Source: Phycisphaerae bacterium | GTDB taxonomy: Bacteria; Planctomycetota; Phycisphaerae; UBA1845 | DNA: 64,000 nucleotides | Direction of reading: 5' to 3' | NCBI GenBank assembly: GCA_024102815.1 | Contig: JAGFJJ010000018.1 | Coordinates: 1 to 64,000, forward strand | Shown here: one piece after another, positions 45,166 through 54,580 of the stretch | Numbering within the stretch: the first letter of the stretch is position 1 | Layout: each line of letters opens with the position of its first letter | Position numbers and translations under genes: made by a program | Notes under the pieces: generated by a model | Told to the model about the DNA's origin: nothing | The model's database searches: none | The model's input: the letters and a program-made list of their open reading frames with translations, nothing else

Positions 45166-47493
45166 TTACGAATCTCGTTGTGCGACGGCCGCGCCGCGTC
45201 CCTCTCTCAACGAAGCATCATTCTGGTCGTCGTATTCGATGGCTTTGTCCCATGCCTCGACGGCGTCGTCGAAGCGGCCGAGCAACTGCAGGGCCTTCGC
45301 TCGCCAGGACTGCGTATAGCTCATATAGTATCGCGCAGTCGCCTCTCGGGGTTCCTTTTCGAGCACCGCAGCGAGACGCGAAACGGCCTTGTCCAGCCAT
45401 TCCATCGCTCCGGCCCCTTGACCTTCACGCACCGCGATCTCTCCCAGATTCGTATAGCTGCCGGCGATGTCAATGGAATACTCGAGCACGGCGGGGTGAC
45501 CCGCGGCAAGCTCCTCGCGAAGCGCCAGGGCTCGGCGATGCGTCGCTTCAGCCTTCACGTTGTCCCCCAGCAGTGTGTAGACTCCTCCGAGGTTATTCAG
45601 ACTGGCGGAGAGCGCATTCTGATACAGCGCTACACCGGGATGCGCATCAACAAGCGCCTGGCCCAGGCTGACCGCCTCATTCAGGTACGGCTCGGCCAGC
45701 TCCGGCTGGTTGGTCATCGAGTACAATTTTCCAATGTTCACATCGCTGACCAGCACATCGCTTCGATATTGTTCGACTTCGGGATGTTGACGGTAGATGC
45801 GCCTGCGAATCTCCAGGCCTTTCTTGTGCCCTTCTTCTGCTTCAGGCCACCGCTGCAACAGCGCGTACATCGTGCCGAGGTTGTCGTAAGCGTTGGCCAC
45901 CGCGCCCTGCAGTGCGGGATCGGCGCTCTTGAGATCGATCTTTTCCCCTTCAGCAATCACAGTCCTGAACAGCCGCTCCGCCTCCTTCATGCGGCCAGTG
46001 TCTTTGTAAACCAGGCCCGCATTGTTCTGGACGGACAATCGGTCTTGCAGGGCGGCCTGACCGCCCTCTGTGCTCTGATCCAGCTTGTCGAAGATCGCAA
46101 GAGCCTTGGCGTAGGATTCCTCAGCCGCGCCGTTGTTGGCCAGTTCGCGATCAATATCCCCGAGCCGCCAGTAGGCGGAACCAAGGTCACGCCTCAGTGC
46201 CGGATCGTCTGACCTCTGTTTCGCAAATGCTTCGTAGAACTCCTTCGCCGTTCCCAACAGGCCGCGCCGCAGCGATTCAAGTCCATGAGCCTTGAGTTCC
46301 GGACTCTCGCTGACTTCCGTGAGATACTTGTCCACGGCCTCAACGGCCGCGTGCAGGTTGGCCTCCGCCCGCTCTCGCTGCGCGGCCTCGGCAGCCCGCG
46401 CCCGATCGGCCTGCACGGCCAGCCAGAGGCTGACCGCCGTTCCGGCGATCAGAACGACAAACGCCGTCATTACGCCGCCGACCAGTCCCTTGTTCCGCTT
46501 GGCGAATTTCTTGAGTTGGTACGTCGTGCTCGCCGGGCGCGCGACGATCGGCTCATCATTCAGATAGCGACGGATGTCCGCCGCCAGTTCCGCCGCTGAG
46601 CCATAACGTCGCAGCTTGTCCTTTTCCAGCGACTTCCCGACGATGGTTTCCACGTCCCCGCGGAAAATCTTGTTGTACGTGCTCAGCGGCGCGGGATCAT
46701 CTTCTCGAATCATCCGCGCCGCTTCCGGGATCATCTTCCGTGACAAGTTGTGCGGCAGACGCCCGGCCAGCAATTCGTACGTTATCACACCCAGAGCGTA
46801 CACGTCGCTGCGTGTGTCAAGCTCCGTCGGATCGGCCAGGACCTGCTCCGGCGACATGTACGCCAGCGTGCCGATGAGCTGCCCCACGTCCGTTTGCATG
46901 GTGGTGACCTGGACGTCCGAGTCCGTGGCTCGGGCGACACCGAAGTCGAGAATCTTCGGCTGGCCAAGATCGTCCACGAGAATGTTGCCGGGCTTGAGAT
47001 CGCGGTGGATCACGCCCTTCTGGTGGGCATAGTGGACGGCATCGCAGATTCGGGCCATCAGCGCCAGACGGTCCCGTGTACCGAGCCGGGCGGCATCGGC
47101 GTATTCGCCAAGCGGCCGACCCTGGATGAACTCCATGGCAAAATACGGCTGCGCCCCTTGGCCTGCATCGGCTGTGCCTGCTTCGTAAATCTGGGCAATC
47201 GCCGGATGCTGAAGCCGGCCGAGTACCTGCGATTCCTGCTCGAATCGCCGCAGGATGGAAGGGGTCGCGACGCCCGGACGGATAACCTTGAGGGCAACTG
47301 TTCGGCGCGGCTTCTCCTGCTCCGCCTCGAGCACCGTGCCCATGCCACCCTGACCGATGACCCGCACGACGCGATACTTCCCGATCCGCGGCGGCACCCG
47401 AACCCCGCCGGACATGACCTGATCCGCACCGAGCGTCTCGGCCGATGCGACCGTTTCGCTCGTCCCAGACCCGGCGTCAGCATCGCCGTCCAT
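45166..47493 (-). CDS. Ser/Thr protein kinase with TPR repeats (Pkn-type)
   Basis: A 775-residue protein. Order: a kinase domain (about 38-310) with GQGGMG, the ATP lysine K69 (VALKVI), catalytic D165 in HRDLKPGNIL and D183 in DFG; a membrane helix (about 337-360); then a periplasmic region with eight or more TPR units (about 375-770). TPR-bearing Pkn kinases are abundant in planctomycetes. The start at 47493 has GAGGAG; a longer version starts at 47550. It lies 143 bases downstream of the transglutaminase gene on the same strand. Targets are unknown. TPRs on the far side of the membrane suggest that a partner there is sensed or bound. Confidence 0.93.
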   Translation of the reverse strand: MDGDADAGSGTSETVASAETLGADQVMSGGVRVPPRIGKYRVVRVIGQGGMGTVLEAEQEKPRRTVALKVIRPGVATPSILRRFEQESQVLGRLQHPAIAQIYEAGTADAGQGAQPYFAMEFIQGRPLGEYADAARLGTRDRLALMARICDAVHYAHQKGVIHRDLKPGNILVDDLGQPKILDFGVARATDSDVQVTTMQTDVGQLIGTLAYMSPEQVLADPTELDTRSDVYALGVITYELLAGRLPHNLSRKMIPEAARMIREDDPAPLSTYNKIFRGDVETIVGKSLEKDKLRRYGSAAELAADIRRYLNDEPIVARPASTTYQLKKFAKRNKGLVGGVMTAFVVLIAGTAVSLWLAVQADRARAAEAAQRERAEANLHAAVEAVDKYLTEVSESPELKAHGLESLRRGLLGTAKEFYEAFAKQRSDDPALRRDLGSAYWRLGDIDRELANNGAAEESYAKALAIFDKLDQSTEGGQAALQDRLSVQNNAGLVYKDTGRMKEAERLFRTVIAEGEKIDLKSADPALQGAVANAYDNLGTMYALLQRWPEAEEGHKKGLEIRRRIYRQHPEVEQYRSDVLVSDVNIGKLYSMTNQPELAEPYLNEAVSLGQALVDAHPGVALYQNALSASLNNLGGVYTLLGDNVKAEATHRRALALREELAAGHPAVLEYSIDIAGSYTNLGEIAVREGQGAGAMEWLDKAVSRLAAVLEKEPREATARYYMSYTQSWRAKALQLLGRFDDAVEAWDKAIEYDDQNDASLREGRGAAVAQRDS

Positions 47494-47636
47494 GTGTGTC
47501 GCTCCTCGAGCCGGGCAGGCCCGTACCGCTCCGTTCAGATCGGGAGGCAAGAAAGATCACGAGAATGGACCCGAATCGGAAATCGTATCTTTGTCGAACA
47601 GCCGCCTCAAGCCGGAACCGTGCACGGAAGAGGCCG

Positions 47637-49307
47637 CTACTTCGTCGTTACAGTGGAGCACTCGCCCGGCTGTTCCGTTTCCCCGGAAGGAGCGTTACCT
47701 TGCTCGTCCAGCGGGCGCCAGAACCCGACAGTGTCCTCCTCCACCTTGCTGTAACCCTGCGTCTTGTATTTGCTGAATGAGTTGTAGCTCCAGGCAAGAA
47801 AGTCCGAGTCGCCGCCGCCTTGCGTCGTAATCAGAAAGCGATTGGCGAGCTCACCAAATCCCCTCGCTTGATCGGCCGGCGAGGGCTTGTCGCCGCGGTT
47901 GGCATCGACCGGCACCCAGCCATATCCGGGCAGATAAACCTGCGCCCACCGATGGAACGCCTCGTCGATACTCGCATCATCGCCCCGCACGACGATGCTG
48001 CCCTGATACCGTGCGGGAAGTCCGGCGGCGCGGCACAAGGCAATAAACGTATACGTATATTCCGAGCAGGAACCCGTGCCGCGCTTCAGGACCACTTCCG
48101 GAACATCCCATCCTCCAACCATCTGATATTCGAGTGAACCAATGACGAAATCGTAAATCTTCCGGGCGATCCAGTACGGGTTCTTCTCGTCGCCGACGAT
48201 CTCCCTGACTTTATCCTGCATGAAGGGGGAATCGATCCGGTAGCGCGAGCCATTGGCCGTGTACCTCGTCCGAATTTCGTCCGGGATGGCATCCAGTGTC
48301 CTCGTCCGTTCCGGCATGATCAGGTACCGGATGGCCGAGACTTCCACGTCGACATGGTAATCCAGTGAGGCCTTGGAACCCGCCGGCACCGTCTCCCAGC
48401 CGAACGTCGCGCACGGCTGCCCCCACTGATCCACAACGCGATTGGCGGGCTCACGAGAGAAAGCGACCGCACCAAGAAGCTTCTGCTCCGGAAGGTCCAC
48501 CGGCAGCCCTACGTTGACCCTCAGGTCCATGACCGTTCCGGGGCCGTAGTTGTTGAGCGCCCAGGTGTACTCCACCCTTGCCCGACGAGTATCGAAAACC
48601 TGAAACATCTCATCGTCGTGAATGACGAGTTTGTAGATGGAGCCCTTCTGAAGGTCCACATTCCACAAGAATCCGTCGGCCCAGGTGAGACCGGCCGGAT
48701 ATGGACCGGGCGCGGCGACGATGCCGATCACTTTTCCCTCCCTGGGCTCGACCATGTAAATCTCGTTCTTGATCCGATCACTGACCCACAAGTAGTGCCC
48801 GTCAAAGGCCAGGCACCGGGCCGATGGCTCCGGGGCATCGAAGTACCGGAGAATCGTCCCATCCTCGGGAAGGACTTCGTAGACCTTCCCGCCCGCAAGG
48901 ACAAACAGGGTCTCCTCGGCGAATGCAAGTCCGGTCGCCTGCTCCGCCGGGGCCATGAACGCCCGCTCGACGACGCCTCTTTCCGGGTCAAGTGCCTGAA
49001 TGAGTCCCGTGTGATCGTCCGAGACCCAGACAAGACCTTGGCCGAACGTCAGTCCATGCGGTTTGAGTGTGGGAGCATCCCACTCACGGGTCACCGACCC
49101 GTCACGGGGATCAATTTGCCACAGCTTCGAAGTGCGCCAGTCCGCAAGGAGCAGCCGACTGCCGTCCCAAGCGAGACCGGATGGATAGGCAGACGGGCAG
49201 GCAATCGACCCGACAACGTCCCCCGGTGCCGCAAATGATACACGAGACGAAAGCAGCAACATTGTCGCAACGAAAAGGCATGCATAGTTGTTCTTGATGA
49301 CTCTCAT
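47637..49307 (-). CDS. Exported beta-propeller protein with transglutaminase domain
   Basis: A 556-residue protein with a signal peptide (MRVIKNNYACLFVATMLLLS, then SFA-APG). Residues 25-235 form a beta-propeller-like array of six short repeats (LAWDGSRLLLADW, LTFGQGLVWVSDD, LAFDGHYLWVSDR, LTWADGFLWNVD). A C-terminal transglutaminase-like protease fold (about 360-480) has a Cys-His-Asp triad: C414 in GTGSCSEY, H452 in FHRWAQV and D468 in PVDANRGD. The first part may recognise a ligand and the second may cleave or cross-link. A proline-rich end follows. The ATG at 49307 has GAAGGAG. It lies 314 bases after adenylate kinase. Confidence 0.88.
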   Translation of the reverse strand: MRVIKNNYACLFVATMLLLSSRVSFAAPGDVVGSIACPSAYPSGLAWDGSRLLLADWRTSKLWQIDPRDGSVTREWDAPTLKPHGLTFGQGLVWVSDDHTGLIQALDPERGVVERAFMAPAEQATGLAFAEETLFVLAGGKVYEVLPEDGTILRYFDAPEPSARCLAFDGHYLWVSDRIKNEIYMVEPREGKVIGIVAAPGPYPAGLTWADGFLWNVDLQKGSIYKLVIHDDEMFQVFDTRRARVEYTWALNNYGPGTVMDLRVNVGLPVDLPEQKLLGAVAFSREPANRVVDQWGQPCATFGWETVPAGSKASLDYHVDVEVSAIRYLIMPERTRTLDAIPDEIRTRYTANGSRYRIDSPFMQDKVREIVGDEKNPYWIARKIYDFVIGSLEYQMVGGWDVPEVVLKRGTGSCSEYTYTFIALCRAAGLPARYQGSIVVRGDDASIDEAFHRWAQVYLPGYGWVPVDANRGDKPSPADQARGFGELANRFLITTQGGGDSDFLAWSYNSFSKYKTQGYSKVEEDTVGFWRPLDEQGNAPSGETEQPGECSTVTTK

Positions 49308-49621
49308 GGCGGGCTCCTTCAATTGGGCGACGCGTTGCAGATGGTCGCGCGTCGAAAACCGAGATGCGCGGAAGGGTTGGCCGCACCCCGATGCAGCGCA
49401 GAAGCGACGTCAGCCATTCTACCTCTTGCACGGCAACGAACAAAGCGACCCGGGAAGTGCACTGCGGCGAGCCGCAGGATTGAGCGGCGCGGACTTCTTC
49501 AGCGACCTTGGGCCTCGCTTGCTTTCTTGATTCAAGGGGGCAGATCGTGGGGCAATTCGATACGCGCAGGGCGGGACCACAATATAACGCCCCCCCAGAC
49601 GTCTGAGCGCAGCCGCCGTAT
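49308..49621. other. Intergenic region, no gene seen
   Basis: These 314 bases lie between the adenylate kinase stop and the propeller-transglutaminase start on the minus strand. I see no gene. A short GGGCG/CGCCC pair lies near 49570-49595. A promoter for the transglutaminase gene is expected here. Confidence 0.5.
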
Positions 49622-50227
49622 CTAGATTTTGCCCGGAACGACATCAACCAGGGAACCGGCGATATCGCGCAGCACCGCCAGCGGATGCTGATCGCCGTTG
49701 ATGCGCAGGATGAGATCCTCGGGATAGGCATGCAGTACGGGCGCGGTTTCCCGATCGTAGACTTCGAGGCGGTTTTGAATCACTTTGCGGTCGGCGTCAT
49801 CAGGACGGCCTGACTTGGCGGCGCGATTGGCCAGTCGCGTGATCAGCGCCTCGCGATCCTCCACCACCAGGTAAACGATCCGTCTTACCTCGATCACGCC
49901 GCGCAGCAATTCCACCTGCTTGGTCGTCCGGGGAATACCGTCCAGGATCAACGTATGGTAACCCGGTCGGATCGCCTCCGCGCCGATCTTCTCCTCGACG
50001 TGGTGACGGAAGACGCGAATGGTCAACTCGTCGGGAACCAGCAGGCCCTTCGTGGAGTAGGAAAGAAACTCCTTGCCGATGTCGGACTGCTTGTCCAGAC
50101 CCCGGAAGATATCGCCCATCGCCAGATGCACCAGGTTGGGCATCTGCCCCAGAATCACGCCCTGCGTGCCCTTCCCCGAACCCGGTCCGCCGAACATGAG
50201 GATGCTGGGATACGTGCTGCCCGCCAC
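49622..50227 (-). CDS. adk: Adenylate kinase family protein
   Basis: A 201-residue nucleoside monophosphate kinase with a Walker A GGPGSGKGTQ (13-22), HLAMGDIFRGL (AMP-binding helix), LDGIPRTTKQVELL, where most adenylate kinases have DGFPR, and a short lid with no zinc Cys. It equilibrates ATP, ADP and AMP. The GTG at 50227 has GGAGGAG seven bases upstream. A longer frame from 50461 would overlap the PPIase gene. It is 37 bases after that gene. UMP/CMP kinase activity is possible. No ribosomal or secY genes are adjacent, so it may be a second copy. Confidence 0.85.
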   Translation of the reverse strand: MAGSTYPSILMFGGPGSGKGTQGVILGQMPNLVHLAMGDIFRGLDKQSDIGKEFLSYSTKGLLVPDELTIRVFRHHVEEKIGAEAIRPGYHTLILDGIPRTTKQVELLRGVIEVRRIVYLVVEDREALITRLANRAAKSGRPDDADRKVIQNRLEVYDRETAPVLHAYPEDLILRINGDQHPLAVLRDIAGSLVDVVPGKI

Positions 50228-50264
50228 GACGTTCTCCTCCAAAGGCGACTGAACCCCCAGGGGT

Positions 50265-51311
50265 CTATCGGCTGTTGCGTCCGTACTTCTTATCGAACGC
50301 CTCCCGCAAGGCTGGAGACTGGATTGAAACCCGCGCATTCCGGAAAAGGCGCTGGTGAAGCTGTGCGATTCGCGGTTCCACGAGCCGGTCCTGCAACCGG
50401 CGTTCCAGCAGGGGTCGAACTTCTTCGAATGTCGGCGATTCCGCCGGAATGCGCTTCTCAACCTTGAGAACGTGATACCACTGCCCGATCCGCACCGGCA
50501 CCGCCAACTCTCCCGGCGGCACGCTGAAGGCGGCCGCGCGGAACGCTTCCGGCACCGATTCGTCGTGCCGCGAGAATGGCTCCAGGAGCCCGTCGTTCAG
50601 CGCCCCGGCCGAGTTGAGACTGAACCGTCGCGCCAACGCGCCGAAATCCTCCCCCTCCCGCAGCCGATCCAACATCCGCTCCACCTCCACCGGTGAACTC
50701 AATTGAATGTGACGCACCTGAACCCGCTCACCATACACTCGTCCATACTCACCGCGCAGATCATCCTCCGTAATGCGCAGCTCGTCGAGCGCCAGTCGCC
50801 GGAGCAGGGCGTTGCGGCGAATCGCCAGAAGGTACTCCTCACGCGAAACGTTCCGATCTTCTAGCAGTTGGACAAGCAGGTCCTCGGCCGATAAACGGTC
50901 ATACGCCCGACCCGTGATCGCCGTCAGCGGATCGATCAGCTTCCGCAGGGCCCGATCGTATTCCTCATCGATATCAGCTTGGGTGACATGCAGGCCGCGC
51001 TCCGTCGTGATCCGTTCCGCCGCCACCAGTACGATCATCTGTTCGAGCAGTGCCGGCCCGTGTGAGCGAAGTAGAACGTCGACGAACTCAGAGACGGCGA
51101 TCGGCCGGTCGTCGATTCTCGCCAAGACGTCGTCGTCCCTGAGCGCGTCCGAACGGGCCGACTCGTTTCCATGCGATCGCCGCGGCTGCGCCTGTCGATC
51201 ACCACCGGACTCCGCCGCCGTGATCGATTCCCCCACACGCGGCATGGAAGAGCTTGACGGAGTCGCACAACCCGAAACGAGCACGAGCCCCACCGTCCCG
51301 ATCAGGGCCAT
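50265..51311 (-). CDS. Parvulin-type peptidyl-prolyl isomerase (SurA/PrsA-like) lipoprotein
   Basis: A 348-residue protein with a lipoprotein signal (MALIGTVGLVLVSGC, lipid Cys at 15), a disordered linker and a SurA_N-like helical chaperone region (about 65-200). A rotamase core follows (about 200-300) with VQVRHIQLSS, a GEDFGALARRFS loop and GELAVPVRIGQWYHVLKVEK. It probably helps fold envelope proteins in the periplasm. A conserved HxxF-like stretch matches the PPIC family. The start at 51311 is the ATG that gives a signal; the upstream region does not look like coding sequence. It is upstream of adenylate kinase in the same operon. Confidence 0.86.
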   Translation of the reverse strand: MALIGTVGLVLVSGCATPSSSSMPRVGESITAAESGGDRQAQPRRSHGNESARSDALRDDDVLARIDDRPIAVSEFVDVLLRSHGPALLEQMIVLVAAERITTERGLHVTQADIDEEYDRALRKLIDPLTAITGRAYDRLSAEDLLVQLLEDRNVSREEYLLAIRRNALLRRLALDELRITEDDLRGEYGRVYGERVQVRHIQLSSPVEVERMLDRLREGEDFGALARRFSLNSAGALNDGLLEPFSRHDESVPEAFRAAAFSVPPGELAVPVRIGQWYHVLKVEKRIPAESPTFEEVRPLLERRLQDRLVEPRIAQLHQRLFRNARVSIQSPALREAFDKKYGRNSR

Positions 51312-51566
51312 GCCCGGCCGTTCGCCGACCCGCCGTCTGCTCCGGGCCCGCCTCGTCCTCCACAGCCGAGGCTTTCCAGGATCTCGGCTTCCTCGCTGAT
51401 TTGGCCAGTCCGTCAAGTGATCGATCCTTGCGAATTGCCTTCGACAACGACCGTAGCAGCGGCCCCGGGCGGGGTCAATCAGGGCGCCGGACAAGCGCGC
51501 CGAACCGGACGTCCTCTGGTTCGATTGCCGGACGTCCCGTATCATCCTTGAAGAGCGGTATCAGGG

Positions 51567-52352
51567 ATGAGCGAATCAGGCAGCAACACAGAGGTCATCA
51601 TTCTCGGCAGCGGAACTTCCCATGGCGTGCCCATGATCGGCTGCCACTGTGATGTCTGCACTTCCGACAACGTGCGCGACAAGCGAACGCGCCCCAGCAT
51701 CTGGGTCCGCACGAACGGCATCTGCATTCTCGTCGATACCGCCCCGGAACTCCGCCTGCAATGCGTGGCCAATGGCATCGACCATCTCGATGCCGTGCTC
51801 TTCACGCACCACCACGCCGACCACGTCGTCGGTCTGGACGATCTCCGTCGGTACAACTGGCTCACGCGTCAGACGGTAAGATGCTATGGTACCGAGCGCA
51901 CCCTCGATCGCATCCGCCGCATGTTCGCCTATGCTTTCGAACCCGCCCCGGACTCGCCCCACAGCCGCCCGAACCTTGAACTCATCACCATCGATGAAAC
52001 GCCCTTCGACGTTCGCGGCGAACGTATTGTCCCCATTCCGCTGATGCACGGGCCGTTACCCGTCATGGGATTTCGATTCGGACGCTTTGCCTATTGCACC
52101 GATTGCAGCTTCATACCCGACGATTCCATGGAACGACTCCGCGATCTCGACGTGCTCGTACTGGACGCCCTCCGCCGCACACCCCACCCCACGCACTTCA
52201 ATCTCGAGCAGGCGGTAGCCGCCGCAACCCAGATTGCTGCCCGGAAAACCTATTTCACGCACATCGCCCATGAGCTGATGCATGAAGACACCAATGACGA
52301 GCTGCCCGACGGAATGGAGCTCGCCTTCGACGGCCAGCACATCACCTTGTAA
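51567..52352 (+). CDS. MBL-fold metal-dependent hydrolase (PhnP-like)
   Basis: A 261-residue metallo-beta-lactamase-fold hydrolase. The metal motif H81-H82-H83-A84-D85-H86 is in THHHADH, and a Cys cluster C26, C28 and C31 is in IGCHCDVC, a signature of the PhnP/RNase Z side group. Other ligands lie in IPLMHGP and YCTDCS. PhnP cleaves cyclic ribose phosphate; related proteins are phosphodiesterases or lipoyl transferase-like hydrolases. No phn genes surround it. It is divergent from the PPIase. Substrate unknown. Confidence 0.86.
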   Translation: MSESGSNTEVIILGSGTSHGVPMIGCHCDVCTSDNVRDKRTRPSIWVRTNGICILVDTAPELRLQCVANGIDHLDAVLFTHHHADHVVGLDDLRRYNWLTRQTVRCYGTERTLDRIRRMFAYAFEPAPDSPHSRPNLELITIDETPFDVRGERIVPIPLMHGPLPVMGFRFGRFAYCTDCSFIPDDSMERLRDLDVLVLDALRRTPHPTHFNLEQAVAAATQIAARKTYFTHIAHELMHEDTNDELPDGMELAFDGQHITL

Positions 52353-52702
52353 CGGCGCGGGCCGGGTCCCGCCCCACGCGAACGTCTTTGTCCAGTGTGC
52401 CAATGCTCCTACGCTTGGGCGGCGCCTCTCGAATGCCGCTTGCCTTTGGCTCGTGTGCCACTGCTCTCGAGCAGTGCATCGTAAACGCCGCGTGTCCTCA
52501 ACCCGCGTAGGTTTCTCCGCCTGCCAGCAAGTACCCCGGCGACACCATTCGACCCGTGATCCCCCCGCTTGTACCACGGACGCTCACTTGCGTTCGTCCC
52601 GCGGATTACTAGTTTGATAGGATGCGCCGTGCCGAAGATATGAGCTGGAGAAGCTTCTCCCCATCAGGGGATGGAACTGTCGGCTCCGACGAGGTTCGCT
52701 TG
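52353..52702. other. Intergenic region with palindromic repeats
   Basis: These 350 bases hold no gene I can support. They contain two related direct repeats and two hairpins (see the repeat feature). This kind of sequence may be a dispersed non-coding element. Confidence 0.55.
52395..52597. repeat. Direct and inverted repeat cluster
   Basis: GTGTGCCAATGCT (52395-52407) and GTGTGCCACTGCT (52453-52465) are 12/13 identical. The second continues into the 7-bp stem CACTGCT/AGCAGTG with a 4-base loop (52459-52476). A further stem, ACGGACGC/GCGTTCGT with one G-T pair (52576-52597), follows. The layout looks like a small dispersed palindromic element, but only this one is visible here. Confidence 0.5.
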
Positions 52703-53803
52703 ATGTCGCAAGAACGATCGCCCGTCAGCCACGCCGCCGAAGCCGGCAATGTCACCGGAACTGCGTTGCCGCGACGGCCCTGGCGTTCCATTGCCACAGG
52801 GGCAACCCGTCGCCGCATCTTCTCAACCGCAGCCATCCTGTCGATCCTGCTCCTCAGCGGATGTGCCGTCGTACGAAAACACCAGGCCAAGCGCCACGTG
52901 GCACGGGGAGACGAGCTGCTCCAAGCGGACCACTTGGATGAAGCACTGGCGGAATTCGAAGCTGCGGCCGAGGTCGCCCCCCAACTGGCCGTCGTTCACT
53001 CCCGGCTGGGCAACCTCTACGAACGGATGGGCGACTACACGCGGGCCATTGACGCATTCGTGGAAGCCGTCCGGCGCGATCCTCGGTCCTTCGACGACAC
53101 CTTCAGCCTTGCCCGCCTCTACCAACTGACCAATCAGTTGGTGGATGCCATTCGAGCCTATCTTCATGCCGTGGAGCTGCGCCCCAACGACGCACAAACC
53201 CAGCTCAATCTTGGAACCTGCTACCACCAGAGCGGCGACTACGCCCAGGCCGTGGTTCGTTTTGAGAAGGCCATTGAACTCGATCCTTCCACTCCCGAAG
53301 CATTTGTAAACCTGGGCGTTTCGTTGGACGCCCAGGGCAAACATTACGAAGCTGTCAGGGCGTATCGAGAAGCTCTTGAACGCGACAGTCAGCAGCCGAT
53401 GGTGCTGGTCAATCTCGCCAAGACCTATATGAAGCAGGATCGGCTCAAGCTGGCACGGCAGGCCTTGGAGCAGGCCGTCCGCATGGATGACCGTCTCGCC
53501 GAAGCGCATGAGGCCCTGGGATATTGCCTCTTTCGCATGCGCGAAATGGATGCCGCCGCGGAGAGCTATCGCCGGGCGCTGGCTTGCGATTGGCGACTCC
53601 CCAGAGCACACGCCGGACTGGGTTCGATCAAGATGCTGGCCTATCTCTCCCAACCGGACCGCAACGACCTGCGCGAAGAGGCCCTGGAACATTGGCATCG
53701 GTCTCTCGAGCTCGCGCCCGACCAGCCCAAGATTCGATCACTTATCGAACGATACCGCGTTTCCCGGTCCGACCCGAGTGCAGCACTACTTGACGGGGGA
53801 TGA
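52703..53803 (+). CDS. TPR-repeat lipoprotein
   Basis: A 366-residue protein with a lipoprotein signal (FSTAAILSILLLSGC, Cys near residue 54) preceded by a long basic N-terminal part. About seven or eight TPR units follow (ADHLDEALAEFEAAAEVAPQ, GDYTRAIDAFVEAVRRDP, GDYAQAVVRFEKAIELDP, then others to the end). TPRs mediate protein-protein contact; it is probably attached to a membrane facing the periplasm. The start at 52703 has GAGG; an ATG at 52622 has no clear ribosome site. I cannot assign a specific complex. Confidence 0.82.
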   Translation: MSQERSPVSHAAEAGNVTGTALPRRPWRSIATGATRRRIFSTAAILSILLLSGCAVVRKHQAKRHVARGDELLQADHLDEALAEFEAAAEVAPQLAVVHSRLGNLYERMGDYTRAIDAFVEAVRRDPRSFDDTFSLARLYQLTNQLVDAIRAYLHAVELRPNDAQTQLNLGTCYHQSGDYAQAVVRFEKAIELDPSTPEAFVNLGVSLDAQGKHYEAVRAYREALERDSQQPMVLVNLAKTYMKQDRLKLARQALEQAVRMDDRLAEAHEALGYCLFRMREMDAAAESYRRALACDWRLPRAHAGLGSIKMLAYLSQPDRNDLREEALEHWHRSLELAPDQPKIRSLIERYRVSRSDPSAALLDGG

Positions 53804-54228
53804 TCCAAACGCGCGTAATTGCCGATCAGAAAGAGATTCACGGGGTTTCCGGACTGGGAATCGGCATGCGGTTGTGTACCCTTGACCTCCGACGGGGTAT
53901 TTGGATACGATGTATTCGACGCGGGGGAAGAACCCACAAGCGTCATGAGTTGAGCTTCGCGAGAGGAGGCTTACTCCTGGTTGATCCGGTACTTGGGTCG
54001 GAGATGCCGGAACTGCTGGTGTAAAGATAGCACCGCACAGGAGTTGCCTGCCCAGGAATCCGTTTCTGCTCACCCCAGTTTCATCGCCGCCGCATAACAC
54101 TCCATCATTCTCACCCTGTTAGATGCCCTCCGCAGGGCTGCGCGATCGCAGCGGGCAAGGGACGCCTTCCATCCACGGTCCGTACGAGGGGCGGAACGAT
54201 TTGGTATTCGAACAACTCGATTCTCGTC
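53804..54228. other. Intergenic region, no gene seen
   Basis: These 425 bases lie between the convergent TPR and yidD genes. Short open frames occur but none has plausible composition or a ribosome site. A 5-bp AGGAG/CTCCT stem lies around 53964-53978. Confidence 0.5.
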
Positions 54229-54543
54229 TCAAGGTACGGGATCGATTCCGCCGCGCGAAAAGGGATGGCAGCGGATGAGTCGCCGTGCCGTCATGATCGA
54301 GCCGCGAATGGCGCCGTGTCGCTGCAGGGCCTCGATGGCGTATTCGCTGCAGGATGGGCAGAACTTGCACTGTCCGACCAGGTGCGGCCGGATGGCAAAC
54401 TGGTAGCCTCGAATCAGAAACACGGGGATGGCGACAAACGTCGTATTGAGCGCGCGGCCGAGTCTCCCGGGCAGACCCAACGGTCGGGAAAAAGAACTTG
54501 TTGCTGGGGACTGATCCACGACAGACGGAATGGTATTCCGCAA
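54229..54543 (-). CDS. yidD: Membrane protein insertion efficiency factor YidD
   Basis: A 104-residue YidD-family protein: FLIRGYQFAIRPHLVGQC, then KFCPSCSEYAIEALQRHG, with the conserved Cys residues and the closing RLIRCHPFSRGGIDPVP. It helps YidC-dependent insertion at the inner membrane. YidD is usually beside rnpA, rpmH and yidC, but here it follows an unrelated acidic-protein gene by 37 bases. The start is a TTG at 54543; about the first 35 residues are longer than usual, so the true start could be later. The family assignment is secure. Confidence 0.9.
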   Translation of the reverse strand: MRNTIPSVVDQSPATSSFSRPLGLPGRLGRALNTTFVAIPVFLIRGYQFAIRPHLVGQCKFCPSCSEYAIEALQRHGAIRGSIMTARRLIRCHPFSRGGIDPVP

Positions 54544-54580
54544 TTGCCCGACGTCCAGGCAAGTCCATGATATCGCGTTT

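Noticed and set aside
53804-54228. Short frames in the gap after the TPR gene
   Set aside because: Two frames of 70-100 codons lack ribosome sites and ordinary composition.
54119-54568. A 149-codon minus-strand frame overlapping yidD
   Set aside because: Different frame from the yidD motif, and Arg/Pro/Ser-rich with no recognised features.
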